From Chloroflexi bacterium HGW-Chloroflexi-3 (GTDB lineage Bacteria > Chloroflexota > Anaerolineae > Anaerolineales > Anaerolineaceae): a stretch of 64,000 nt of DNA. The DNA lies in contig PHBX01000020.1 in NCBI GenBank assembly GCA_002842045.1, positions 1 through 64,000 on the forward strand. Reading direction: 5' to 3'. Positions within the stretch are counted from its first letter, which is position 1, and each line of letters starts with the position of its first letter. Under the pieces are notes generated by a model, which made no database searches, was not told the DNA's origin, and saw only the letters and a program-made list of their open reading frames with translations. Both the position numbers and the translations under genes were made by a program. Below, one piece after another: positions 42,542-51,756 of this stretch.

Positions 42542-44107
42542 CTACTCTGCTTTCTGAGTTTCTGGTGGTTGTTCTCCTGCCATCATCAATCCAATCGATT
42601 GTAAGGTAGCATCTTTACGATCGACCACACCCATAATTTCTCCATGGAAAATAACTGCAATACGGTCCGAGAGGGCGAAGATTTCATCGAGATCTTCAGA
42701 AATTAAAAGGGTCGCGGTTCCCTCTTCGCGTTGTTCAATGATCCGATCATGGATATATTCAGTCGCACCAATGTCAACGCCACGCGTGGGCTGTGCTGAG
42801 ATTAATACCCGTGGTTTTCGGGAAATCTCGCGCGCCAGAATTACTTTCTGGGCATTTCCACCGGAAAGACTTTTAATAGGAGTATCTATTGATGGGGTTT
42901 TTACGTTAAATGTTTGAACAAGTTCAGCCGAACGTTTCGCGATTTCCTCCATATGCAGGAAGGAATTCTTTGAGTAAAATTCCCGATCCAGATCACGCAT
43001 GATGAGATTCTCTGAAACACTGAATTCTTTGATCAAACCATCAACATTGCGCTTCTCAGGGATGTATGCAACACCTTTATTGATGATCTGCATGGGGGTT
43101 GAACCGGTGATTTCTTCATCATCAATCATGATTTTTCCGGAGGTTGATGGACGCAAACCAGTGATTACCTGAGCCAATTCCGGTTGTCCATTCCCCGAAA
43201 CGCCTGCCAGACCTAGAACCTCTCCTGCATATACCTGAAGGGAAACGTTTTTCAGAGCTGGCACACCTCGATCAGAAAATGCTGAGATGTTTTCGATTAT
43301 AAGACGGGGATGACCAAAATCAACAGGTTTTCGTGGACGGTTCAGGTTTAATGGCCGTCCTACCATCATTTCCGCAAGCAGGGTTTTGTTGGTGTCAACA
43401 GTATTTACTGTACCAACATTACGGCCATCTCGTAAAACTGTGACACGGTGGGTAAAAGCCATGACCTCATGTAATTTATGCGAAATGAATATCAGTGCAT
43501 GGCCATCTTTTGCCATCTGGGTTAACGTGACAAAGAAATCGTCGACCTCCTGAGGGGTCAGGACTGCGGTTGGTTCATCCAGGATCAATAAAGCAGCTCC
43601 GCGATACAATGCTTTGATAATCTCAACTTTTTGTTGTTGTCCAACGGATAGCTGCCAGATGTAAGCATCCGGTTCAACATCCAATCCATATACTTCGGCC
43701 AACTCGCAGATTCTTTTGGTTACACGGTCGATATCCGTCATCATCCCCCGTGTGGATGGTAGACCTAAAGCAACATTCTCCGCAACAGTCAAAGAATCCA
43801 CGAGCATAAAGTGTTGATGAATCATGCCAATCCCAAGTTGAATGGCATCTTTCGGAGAATGAATCACGCGAGGTTCACCATCGAAAATAATTTGTCCTTC
43901 ATCCGGATGATAAAGGCCATACAATTGCTTCATTAATGTACTTTTACCTGCGCCATTCTCACCCAGCAGAGCATGAACTTCTCCGGCACGCACATCAAAG
44001 TTGACATGATCGTTCGCCAAAACACCCGGGAAACGTTTCACGATTCCGCGCATTTCAAGGCTATCAATGCGTGGATGTCCAGAGGGGAGAATTTGCTTTT
44101 CGGTCAT
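42542..44107 (-). CDS. nucleoside/sugar-type ABC transporter, dual ATPase
   Basis: 521 residues with two ABC domains, as in the RbsA/NupA group. First: VHALLGENGAGKSTLMKQLY and LSVGQQQKVEIIKAL, DEPTAVLTPQE. The second domain has the degenerate Walker A usual for the group (LGLAGVSGNGQPELAQ) and LSGGNAQKVILAREIS. It powers the uptake system whose binding protein and permeases lie upstream. I take the ATG at 44107 with AGGTGA upstream. It is the last gene of the operon and is separated from the binding-protein gene by a long hairpin. Confidence 0.92.
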   Translation of the reverse strand: MTEKQILPSGHPRIDSLEMRGIVKRFPGVLANDHVNFDVRAGEVHALLGENGAGKSTLMKQLYGLYHPDEGQIIFDGEPRVIHSPKDAIQLGIGMIHQHFMLVDSLTVAENVALGLPSTRGMMTDIDRVTKRICELAEVYGLDVEPDAYIWQLSVGQQQKVEIIKALYRGAALLILDEPTAVLTPQEVDDFFVTLTQMAKDGHALIFISHKLHEVMAFTHRVTVLRDGRNVGTVNTVDTNKTLLAEMMVGRPLNLNRPRKPVDFGHPRLIIENISAFSDRGVPALKNVSLQVYAGEVLGLAGVSGNGQPELAQVITGLRPSTSGKIMIDDEEITGSTPMQIINKGVAYIPEKRNVDGLIKEFSVSENLIMRDLDREFYSKNSFLHMEEIAKRSAELVQTFNVKTPSIDTPIKSLSGGNAQKVILAREISRKPRVLISAQPTRGVDIGATEYIHDRIIEQREEGTATLLISEDLDEIFALSDRIAVIFHGEIMGVVDRKDATLQSIGLMMAGEQPPETQKAE

Positions 44108-44127
44108 GGTCACCTACCTGAAAGAGT

Positions 44128-44167
44128 AAACATTGTCAGGGTGGCTTCCACCACCCTGACAATGTTT
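44128..44167 (-). promoter_or_regulatory. intercistronic 17-bp stem hairpin
   Basis: AAACATTGTCAGGGTGG (44128-44144) pairs perfectly with the complement at 44151-44167 around a six-base loop. It lies between the binding-protein gene and the ATPase gene. The T run is on the plus-strand side only, so on the operon's strand it is better read as an RNA-stabilising or partial-termination element that would favour the binding protein. Confidence 0.75.
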
Positions 44168-44177
44168 TTCGAGAAAA

Positions 44178-45185
44178 TTATTTGCCACCAACTCCAATGG
44201 TCACTGTGCCATCAATAATACCTTTGACAGCTGCATCACCAAGGGCTTTTACATCAGCTGGCAACGCAAAACCTGCGTTGTAAACCATTTTCAAGCCTTC
44301 ATTTTCGAGGGAAACAGCATAAGCTTTTCCACCCATGGTCCCACTCTGGACCAGGCTGATCATATCGCGGACAACTACTGCCCAATCATAAATCTGGCAG
44401 GCAACGACAATTTCAGGAGCCAGGGAAGTCTGGTCAGCTTGCGTTCCAAACCACAGCACACCTTTTTCTTTGGCAACACCAACGGCACCAACAACCATCT
44501 GGGCAGATCCGGTCATCACATCCGCACCAGCACCAATGTGGGTCTGAGCAGCTTCTGATGCCAGAGCAACATCTCCAAAGGATCCGATGTAGTTTACATT
44601 AACTGTGATATCAGGATTGGTTGCTTTCACACCAGCCACAAAACCATCAACATACAATTTTGCATCACCAACTTCAACCGGTCCAACAACGCCAATGGTA
44701 CCACTTTTGTTGAGGGCAGCTGCTAATACACCATTGACATACCCACCTTCCTGAGAGAAGGCTTCATAAGCGAATACATTCGGAATACCAAATGTATCAC
44801 CAGCGGTACCCCAGGCAAAACTTACATTCGGAAAATCTGGAGCAATCTCCTGTAATGCTGCGCCGTATTGGGAACCGTGCGCAATTACAAGATTGTAACC
44901 CTGGGATGCATAGTCACGGATAGCAGCAGCAGCATCATCCACGACAAACATACCATCTGACAACACAAATTCGAATTTATCTTTACCCATTTCACCCTGA
45001 ATTTTTGCCAGGGCATCATACATACTTTGGCTGAATGCCAGGTCATTGATCGCACTGGGTGTAACCACTGCTACCCGAAAGGGTCCAGTTGATTCTGCAG
45101 GTGCTGCCGGTGTGGCAGTTGCACAGGCAGTGCTCAACATTGCGACCATTACTAAAAATATTACTAATTTTCCAAACCTTTTCAT
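44178..45185 (-). CDS. BMP-family nucleoside-binding lipoprotein
   Basis: 335 residues. Lipobox LSTACATA, then a binding-protein fold of the BMP/Med family: PFRVAVVTPSAINDLAFSQS at the start, DYASQGYNLVIAHGSQYGAA and FAYEAFSQEGGYVNGVLAAA, where the family's conserved Gly-rich turns hold the ligand. The Q-E-G-G-Y motif is typical. BMP proteins bind nucleosides or related purines. A strong AGGAGG lies before the ATG. Its position between permeases and ATPase in one direction marks a complete uptake operon. Confidence 0.9.
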   Translation of the reverse strand: MKRFGKLVIFLVMVAMLSTACATATPAAPAESTGPFRVAVVTPSAINDLAFSQSMYDALAKIQGEMGKDKFEFVLSDGMFVVDDAAAAIRDYASQGYNLVIAHGSQYGAALQEIAPDFPNVSFAWGTAGDTFGIPNVFAYEAFSQEGGYVNGVLAAALNKSGTIGVVGPVEVGDAKLYVDGFVAGVKATNPDITVNVNYIGSFGDVALASEAAQTHIGAGADVMTGSAQMVVGAVGVAKEKGVLWFGTQADQTSLAPEIVVACQIYDWAVVVRDMISLVQSGTMGGKAYAVSLENEGLKMVYNAGFALPADVKALGDAAVKGIIDGTVTIGVGGK

Positions 45186-45241
45186 TTTTCCTCCTGAAAA
45201 ATTAAATTACATCCGGGGGATTTCCCCAGGATTCCACATTT

Positions 45242-46174
45242 TTATTCCAACCGTTCATATGCTTTGGTTAAAGCAGACGGTGGACGCACACGCTGGGCAG
45301 AAATCACCAGCACAACAATCGTCAGTATATAAGGGGTCATAACAGCAATATCTGAGGGGATCGGAATTCCGACCACCTGCACCCAGATTTGCAAGGCGTT
45401 TACGAAACTGAAAATGAGCGAACCCATCAAAACCCAGGTAGGACGCCAACCACCAAAATAAACCAACGCAATCGCAATAAAACCCAACCCATTGGTAAGG
45501 TTGAATTGGAACACATTTAATAAAGCAATCGAGAGAGAAGCTCCTGCAACACCTGAAAGCAGACCTCCAATTGTTACCGTCAGGTAACGAATTTTTGCGA
45601 CACTGACACCTAAAGTATCCGCTGCTTCGGGATTTTCACCCACTGCTTTAATTTTTAATCCGAGCGTAGTTTTATTGAGCACAAACCAGGCGATGGGAAC
45701 CAGAAGATACGCTCCATAGACTAATACATTATGGGTGAAGAAAATCTGACCGACGATTGGAATATCACTGAGGAAGGGAATGGGTGCAACCGGGAAACCA
45801 CTGACAGTCTGAACATTGTTGATCAATTTTTGGAAAAGGAGATCGCTCATGCCAAGACCGAAGAGATAGACACCGATGCCACTGATGCCCTGTTCAGCGT
45901 TTAATGTGACACTTATAAATGCCATGGCTAACCCCATCAGCAATCCAACCAGCATTGCAAGTAAAACACCACCCACTAAATCACCTGTTTTAAAGACGAC
46001 ATAAAAGGCTGAAAAGGCTCCCATTAACATGATGCCGTCAACCCCCAGGTTAAGCACACCACTGCGTTGACCAAATGTTTCTCCAATTGCAGCATATAGA
46101 TATGGTGTGGCTAATCGAATACCTGATGCAAGCAGTCCAATTAAGACAGAACCAGTAAATAAATCAGCCAGCAT
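45242..46174 (-). CDS. nucleoside-type ABC permease (second)
   Basis: 310 residues, mostly hydrophobic (about eight helices), of the NupQ/YufQ-like branch: ATPYLYAAIGETFGQRSGVL, LGVDGIMLMGAF and KAVGENPEAADTLGVSVAK, the cytoplasmic loop for ATPase contact. The ATG at 46174 follows GAGGTGAC; it overlaps the end of the first permease gene by eleven bases, so translation is coupled. Works as a heterodimer with the first permease. Confidence 0.9.
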   Translation of the reverse strand: MLADLFTGSVLIGLLASGIRLATPYLYAAIGETFGQRSGVLNLGVDGIMLMGAFSAFYVVFKTGDLVGGVLLAMLVGLLMGLAMAFISVTLNAEQGISGIGVYLFGLGMSDLLFQKLINNVQTVSGFPVAPIPFLSDIPIVGQIFFTHNVLVYGAYLLVPIAWFVLNKTTLGLKIKAVGENPEAADTLGVSVAKIRYLTVTIGGLLSGVAGASLSIALLNVFQFNLTNGLGFIAIALVYFGGWRPTWVLMGSLIFSFVNALQIWVQVVGIPIPSDIAVMTPYILTIVVLVISAQRVRPPSALTKAYERLE

Positions 46175-47300
46175 CTTTGTCACCTCCCTCTGGTGAAGAA
46201 TTATGGGCAACGTTTGCCAGTTTTTCCTCCAATTCCCTAATCGCTCGTTTACGGGCATTCTTTCGACGCCAAATTTCACTGGAGACAACAAAAACGACTA
46301 CGAGGCCATTCAGAGCCGTAATTAATGCTGCTGGAACCTGGACAACACGTTGGAGTTTGTTTGCTCCTACCAGCAACGCACCGAAAAGGAAAGAGGCTGG
46401 GATCGCGCCAATGGGATGTAGCTGACCAAACAAAGCCGCCACAATCCCGTTAAAACCAGCTGAGCCTGTAAAGCTGGCAGCAGTACCATCGGTGATCATA
46501 AAGTGGTTAACACCATACACCTGAATGGCACCCGCAAGACCTGAAAAAGCTCCACTCAACATAAGTGAAAGCACAATATACCGTTCAACTTTGATACCTG
46601 CGTAGCGGGAAGCGGATGCATTCAGTCCTACCGCTCGGATTCGATAACCAATCGTTGTCCGCCACAAAAAGAAGTAAACAGCCACCGCAAGAATGATGGC
46701 AATTAATGCCCCCAGGTGTAATCGCGTTGGAATTAAACGGGGAAGATCATACTCAACCGCCAAACGGGCTGTCTGTGGAATAGCTGCTGCACCTTTTTGG
46801 TTAGGTTGGATCAAAGGTCCACGCAACAATAGATTCATTAATTGAATCGCAATTACGTTTAGCATGATTGTACTGAGAATTTCGTTAACATTGAAACGAG
46901 CTTTCAGATAACCCGGAATACCACCCCAAAGCCCACCGGCAATAAAACCAACCAGTAATGCTACCGGGATCATAATGATACCTGGCACATTTGGAAATGC
47001 CAGTCCCAGCGCGATTGAACTCAAACCACCCAGAATCATTTGGCCTTCACCACCAATATTGATGACGCCAGCCCTAAATGCAATACAAATACCAATCCCA
47101 ACCAAAAGCAAAGGAGTGGCTTTTACAATCGTATCGGCAACTGCATTAAAACTACCAAATGCACCTTCGATTAATGCCCCATAAGCAACCAAAGGATTTG
47201 CCCCCAAAAGGACCAACATCACCGCTCCCACAGCGAGAGCCGTTAATGTAGCAATCAAAGGCAATAAAGCGTCAAAGATTGAACTCCAACTTATTCGCAT
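46164..47300 (-). CDS. nucleoside-type ABC permease (first)
   Basis: 378 residues with eight to ten hydrophobic helices of the NupP/YufP-like branch: FRAGVINIGGEGQMILGGLS and RAVGLNASASRYAGIKVERY as the coupling loop. A basic, charged tail (RRKNARKRAIRELEEK) ends in the cytoplasm. The ATG at 47300 has AGGAGG upstream. It is the first gene of the operon permease-permease-binding protein-ATPase. The 314-bp region before it carries three copies of an operator-like word. Confidence 0.9.
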   Translation of the reverse strand: MRISWSSIFDALLPLIATLTALAVGAVMLVLLGANPLVAYGALIEGAFGSFNAVADTIVKATPLLLVGIGICIAFRAGVINIGGEGQMILGGLSSIALGLAFPNVPGIIMIPVALLVGFIAGGLWGGIPGYLKARFNVNEILSTIMLNVIAIQLMNLLLRGPLIQPNQKGAAAIPQTARLAVEYDLPRLIPTRLHLGALIAIILAVAVYFFLWRTTIGYRIRAVGLNASASRYAGIKVERYIVLSLMLSGAFSGLAGAIQVYGVNHFMITDGTAASFTGSAGFNGIVAALFGQLHPIGAIPASFLFGALLVGANKLQRVVQVPAALITALNGLVVVFVVSSEIWRRKNARKRAIRELEEKLANVAHNSSPEGGDKDAG

Positions 47301-47553
47301 TCGTTTTTCTTTCCTCCTTTCAGGGGGAACAAAATCATGGTTGTTTTCTATAAGTCAGGGTAATCCTACCAATACTATTCAATTTAATAGTTTTACGTGA
47401 ATTCTCATTAATTAATTATTTTTCCCCGGTCAGAAATAATTGTGAGTGATGATTTCTGAGATTTTTGTTTATCCATCAAGGATCCTCTTTGATCTGATTC
47501 AGGTGGAAAATAGAAAGTTGGGTTCAAAAAATAAGTATAACCATTAATTGAAA

Positions 47554-47607
47554 TTGTCTGACAATTGATTGTCTAACAACTATGTTTTTAGCATATTTGT
47601 CTAACAA
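47554..47607. promoter_or_regulatory. three TTGTCTRACAA sites upstream of the nucleoside ABC operon
   Basis: TTGTCTGACAA at 47554-47564, TTGTCTAACAA at 47569-47579 and again at 47597-47607. The word is a near-palindrome with the shape of FadR-type GntR operators (TNGTNNNACNA). The region 47301-47614 contains no gene. No regulator gene of that family is in the window. Confidence 0.5.
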
Positions 47608-47614
47608 TTACAAG

Positions 47615-49285
47615 TCATAATTTTACTAGATTTTTGGCATAATTTATAGAATTCTGCGTCGCCTGGAAAATCTTCCGATCTCCGAGAAAAACTGCATCCT
47701 CCCCCAACATGGCCAGAATACCAGAATTCTTTAGGTGTTGGTAAAGATCCTGATCAATACCGCACAGCAAAATACGGGTATCCATCATGTACGCATGGCG
47801 AATTTCAGCAGCTAATACAGCCAGTGCCGTACTGGCAACAACCTGGGCACTGCGCAAGCGTATGATAACGACTTTTGCACCGGCTTCCAGGGCTTCATCG
47901 AGATGTTTTTCAAAAACATCCACGGCAGCGAAATGTAATGGACCTTCAACACTGATCAATACAATCGGTAGATCTTCTGTCAGGAAAGATAATTCTTTAT
48001 ATTGAAGATAGCGGTTATTAGCATCGACAGAGATATAATTGATATGCAACTGGCTGCTCTCGTACAGATAAAAAAGCAAAGAAATACCAATTCCCAGAAA
48101 AATGGCGATTTGCAAAGGAAAAACCATGGTAGCCAGAAAGGTGATCACCATAACCCAACGGCTGGTCCCTCGACTGTTCCAGGTGAGGCGAACATGATTC
48201 CAGTTTACTATTCGGGTTGCTGATACGACCACCACTGCCCCCAATGCTGTCAGAGGAATATACTCAATCCAGTTATTCAACCAGATGGCAGCCGGTATGA
48301 CCAGAATGCCGGATAGCATGGCTGCATTGCGGGTTCTTGCGCCACTCCCCAAATTGACCGCAGTACGTGCTGTGGAACCTGATGCAGGTGGTGCATGCAA
48401 GAATCCACCTACCAACGAAGCAATTCCCTGCCCGACCAATTCTTTCGAAATATCCAGATGTTGTCCCTTTGCCAGGGCTACAGATTTGGAAACCGTTAAC
48501 GCCTCCACCATGGACATTAATGCCACTGCCAGCCCACCTGGAATGAGAAACCACCAGTCATCCAAAGAAAAATCCGGAATAAAGATGCTCAATCCAAATT
48601 CTGGCAGATGTCCTAAATCTCCTATGACCCGTACGCCTAAATCCCGCCAACCGGCCAGAGCGACAAAAAAGGCTGTCATTACAATCAGAACCATTTCAGC
48701 AGGGAAGCGCTGGTCTACTTTTCGCGATGCAATCAGACTCACAATCGTAAATAGCGCTATGGCAATTACATACGGATTGATGAGATTGACCTGGGTAACT
48801 TCATTTGCCAGAGTGAAAATAGCACTCCCGGCTGCTGGTTTGGGAATGCCTGTCAACGGGCTGAGCTGGTTGATGACGATTAATAAACCCAGACCCATCA
48901 AAAAACCAGTCAGCACTGAATTGGAGATAATACGCGTGATCCATCCCAATTTAAATAGACCAAATAATAGCTTGACGACCCCGCTGATAATCGCCAAAGC
49001 GAAGACCATTTCCAGATAATCGCCGGGTCCAGAATAACCTGCAAGAACACCAGCTATCGTGATGGCAATGGCATTGGATAAACCTGTGACCAGATAAGAC
49101 GAACTACCAAAAATCGGTGCCAGGATCGCCGGGATTATTACCCCCGCCAGACCATAAATGGGATTGATACCGGCAATCAGCGCATATGCCATCGATTGGG
49201 GAATGGCGATCAGGGCAACTGTCAGCGCTGCCTGGAGATCGTGACGAAAATGGTTCGTAAAATAAGATCTCAAACGTCGTTGCAT
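47615..49285 (-). CDS. SulP-family anion transporter with STAS domain
   Basis: 556 residues. N-terminal membrane domain with 12-14 helices: LTVALIAIPQSMAYALIAGI and PIYGLAGVIIPAILAPIFGS are the SulP signature; SAFKSxx-like turns follow in GGFLHAPPASGSTARTAVN. The last ~130 residues form a STAS domain (VDVFEKHLDEALEAGAKVVI). Carries sulfate, bicarbonate or a carboxylate; the substrate is not evident. I prefer the ATG at 49285 (MQRRLRS); a TTG at 49336 would add 17 residues. It shares its direction with the ABC operon but ends 314 bases before it. Confidence 0.9.
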   Translation of the reverse strand: MQRRLRSYFTNHFRHDLQAALTVALIAIPQSMAYALIAGINPIYGLAGVIIPAILAPIFGSSSYLVTGLSNAIAITIAGVLAGYSGPGDYLEMVFALAIISGVVKLLFGLFKLGWITRIISNSVLTGFLMGLGLLIVINQLSPLTGIPKPAAGSAIFTLANEVTQVNLINPYVIAIALFTIVSLIASRKVDQRFPAEMVLIVMTAFFVALAGWRDLGVRVIGDLGHLPEFGLSIFIPDFSLDDWWFLIPGGLAVALMSMVEALTVSKSVALAKGQHLDISKELVGQGIASLVGGFLHAPPASGSTARTAVNLGSGARTRNAAMLSGILVIPAAIWLNNWIEYIPLTALGAVVVVSATRIVNWNHVRLTWNSRGTSRWVMVITFLATMVFPLQIAIFLGIGISLLFYLYESSQLHINYISVDANNRYLQYKELSFLTEDLPIVLISVEGPLHFAAVDVFEKHLDEALEAGAKVVIIRLRSAQVVASTALAVLAAEIRHAYMMDTRILLCGIDQDLYQHLKNSGILAMLGEDAVFLGDRKIFQATQNSINYAKNLVKL

Positions 49286-49430
49286 GCTTTGATTATAACT
49301 GATGAGAATATTCGCTTTACAATTTTTCCGAATCAATTTTGTGGTTCCTGGTTTACCAAAACCTTTAATTTTTTCAATCCGATGATCACTCTCAATTGCA
49401 TCAGGAGAGTTTTTACGGTATCTTTAATGT

Positions 49431-50471
49431 ATGTATCCCAGCGTTCAGGAAGCAATCCAGATTTTTAAGAGCAATGTTCAGTTCGAGAACGAGAACACTC
49501 GCCGGCTTTACTTCCGCGGTTTAGATGCTTTTTTTGAATATCTTCAGGATAATCAATTAAGCGACATTCAAACAACAACCCTGGAAAAAAATGTTGTTGT
49601 ACAATTTGGCGGTTGGATGAAGGATATTCGTGGCTACTCAATCCCGACCCGGCGATTGTATATCTCCGTGCTGCGAGCTGCCTTAAGATTCTGGCGCGCC
49701 AATTACAGCGGTTGGATCCAATTCACGCGCGAGGAAGAACAGGAAGCCAGCCGTACCTCATTGATTGGAAACCCGGAAGAACAGACTTCCCGCCATGAAC
49801 GTCTGCCGGAGGATTTTGGTAACCACATGCTGGCATCTGTCATGAAATTAACCCTGCCGAAAAAGCAACTGGACAAGCTGGAGGTATTACGCAAACGCAC
49901 CCTGGTGGTTTTGTTACGAGCCACCGCTTTACGGATTGGCGATTTGTGTCATTTAACCAAAAAACATGTGGATGATGCCCGTGTGCAAAATGGACGATTG
50001 GAATTGCGCATGGAAAAGACCGGTCGCATTGCACATTGCCGTCTGGGTGTTGATACATTGCAGGTCGTTGATGAGTATCTGGAGACCCGTGACGACCATT
50101 CCCCCTGGATTTTAATTCAGCATGCGAAAAGCAATCGTCGCCGGCACAATTCAGCCTCCTTCTTTAAGAATGCAAAACGTGGATATGGCGCCCGTTTATC
50201 CAGCACTTCCGCCTGGCGGCTTGTTCAGGAAGTGGCAGCCCTATCCGGTTTGGATCGCGAGAAATATTTCACCAGTCCGCATGCATTTCGACACTGGCAC
50301 GCCAAAACACTGATTGAGAGTGGGGTCTCTCTGGAGAATATCCAGGCGGTGCTGGGTCATTCCACCCCGGCCACCACCCGTATCATCTATGCTCCTGAAC
50401 CCGATAAACGCCAGATTGACCAGATTGAAACTAATTTACAAAAAATTAAGCATTTTAGAAAAGAAAAATAG
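49431..50471 (+). CDS. tyrosine recombinase
   Basis: 346 residues with an N-terminal SAM-like domain (~1-110) and a C-terminal catalytic domain. Catalytic residues: Arg in LLRATALRIGDLCHLTKKH, His-x-x-Arg in SPHAFRHWHAKTLI, His in VLGHSTPATTR and the nucleophile Tyr in IIYAPEP. It is of the XerC/D-like integrase type. A restriction-modification pair starts 38 bases downstream in the same direction, so it may have brought or moved those genes. No attachment site or direct repeat is visible around it. Confidence 0.88.
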   Translation: MYPSVQEAIQIFKSNVQFENENTRRLYFRGLDAFFEYLQDNQLSDIQTTTLEKNVVVQFGGWMKDIRGYSIPTRRLYISVLRAALRFWRANYSGWIQFTREEEQEASRTSLIGNPEEQTSRHERLPEDFGNHMLASVMKLTLPKKQLDKLEVLRKRTLVVLLRATALRIGDLCHLTKKHVDDARVQNGRLELRMEKTGRIAHCRLGVDTLQVVDEYLETRDDHSPWILIQHAKSNRRRHNSASFFKNAKRGYGARLSSTSAWRLVQEVAALSGLDREKYFTSPHAFRHWHAKTLIESGVSLENIQAVLGHSTPATTRIIYAPEPDKRQIDQIETNLQKIKHFRKEK

Positions 50472-50508
50472 AATAAATGTCTGATAAAATATAAACATCG
50501 GTGATAAT

Positions 50509-51096
50509 ATGTCTAATTCAGAATTACCAAATTTTATTAAAGAAAATTATGAAATTCATGATCTAAGACATGCTTCTGCAATCTTGTCAAAAGATTTTCC
50601 TAATGAATGGAAAGATATTATTGATGTTTTAATTAGCTTTCGACTTTATAAGAGTTGGATCACAAAGGCTGGCGGAAGAAAATCTCCAATTGCTCAATCC
50701 ATAGATGATGCTTTTTATTCAAAAGGTTGGGTCGAAAAAACATTTGAAACTGTTATAACTGTGGATGGAGATTCAAGGGAATCACCAACTCACGCTGTGG
50801 ATTATTTTAAGAACCGGATAGCGATTGAAGTAGAGTGGAATAATAAAAATCCGTTCTTTGATCGGGATTTAAATAATTTTAGAATGCTTTTTGATCTGAA
50901 AGTAATCAGTGTTGGTATTATTATTACCCGGCGGGATGAGCTGCAGAATATTTTTAATGAATTAGGAAGAGGTTCTTCGTTTGGAGCATCCACTACCCAC
51001 ATGAGTAAATTATTACCTCTGTTGAATGGTGGTGCTGGTGGAGGATGTCCTATACTTGTTTTCGGAATCTCAAAAGGTCTGTTTGTAGATGGATAA
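50509..51096 (+). CDS. BglII/BstYI-like type II restriction endonuclease
   Basis: 195 residues that resemble the BglII/BstYI group (recognising AGATCT or RGATCY). The PD-type core appears as THAVDYFKNRIAIEVEWNNK, with E-x-E-W as the catalytic acids, and FDLKVISVGIIITRRDELQ after it. SFGASTTHMSKLLPLLNGGA near the end is also shared with this family. It overlaps the methyltransferase gene by eight bases. The specificity is inferred only from family resemblance. Confidence 0.8.
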   Translation: MSNSELPNFIKENYEIHDLRHASAILSKDFPNEWKDIIDVLISFRLYKSWITKAGGRKSPIAQSIDDAFYSKGWVEKTFETVITVDGDSRESPTHAVDYFKNRIAIEVEWNNKNPFFDRDLNNFRMLFDLKVISVGIIITRRDELQNIFNELGRGSSFGASTTHMSKLLPLLNGGAGGGCPILVFGISKGLFVDG

Positions 51097-51736
51097 TAAT
51101 TACGAAAGTTTACTTAGTTTAGAAAAATTTGGAACTATTTTAGCTGATCCTCCATGGAAATTTCAAAATAGGACTGGTAAAGTAGCCCCAGAACACAAAA
51201 GACTTTATCGTTATGATACTATGTCAAATGAAGATATTATTTCAATGCCAGTGAAAGAAATTGCCTTGGACATGAGCCATTTGTATTTATGGGTACCAAA
51301 TGCGTTAGTTGAGACTGGTTTACAAGTGATGCGAGCTTGGGGATTTGAATATAAAACTATGCTGATCTGGTACAAAATTCGAAAAGATGGTGGACCCGAC
51401 CGAAGAGGGGTAGGTTTCTATTTTCGAAATGTAACTGAAATAATATTATTTGGTGCAAGAGGAAGTTTGAGGACCGGCAAGCGAGGTAGGAGTCAAGAAA
51501 ACATAATCCTTTCTCAAAAACGAGGTCACTCAAGAAAACCTGATGAAATTTTTCCAATAATAGAGGCTTGCAGTCCTGGCCCGTATTTAGAATTGTTTGC
51601 GCGTCAAAAGAGAAATGGGTGGGAATCTTGGGGAAACGAAACCGGAAAATTTGATAATGATCTGCAAATTTATTCGAACATTTTTAGGAAGAATCCTCAG
51701 CCTGCTTTATTTGAGAAAAAAGAAGAATTCGAATAA
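51089..51736 (+). CDS. MT-A70-family adenine methyltransferase
   Basis: 215 residues. Motif IV is DPPW (TILADPPWKFQNR) and the SAM region is at the end (LELFARQKRNGWESWGNE), the circular order of MT-A70 enzymes, which methylate N6 of adenine. YLWVPNALVETGLQVMRAWG and the central ILFGARGS are family marks. It should protect the host from the endonuclease that overlaps its start. The two genes have an AT-rich composition similar to the accessory genes and differ from the recombinase upstream. Confidence 0.88.
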   Translation: MDNNYESLLSLEKFGTILADPPWKFQNRTGKVAPEHKRLYRYDTMSNEDIISMPVKEIALDMSHLYLWVPNALVETGLQVMRAWGFEYKTMLIWYKIRKDGGPDRRGVGFYFRNVTEIILFGARGSLRTGKRGRSQENIILSQKRGHSRKPDEIFPIIEACSPGPYLELFARQKRNGWESWGNETGKFDNDLQIYSNIFRKNPQPALFEKKEEFE

Positions 51737-51756
51737 ATATCAAATAGGATGCTAGC

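Noticed and set aside
48285..49019. Long plus-strand frame inside the SulP gene
   Set aside because: A mirror of the transporter's coding bias; low complexity, Pro/Ser/Thr-rich, no start signal.
49431..50471. Integrative element with attachment sites around the recombinase
   Set aside because: No direct repeat or tRNA end could be found at either side by eye, so an element boundary is not claimed.
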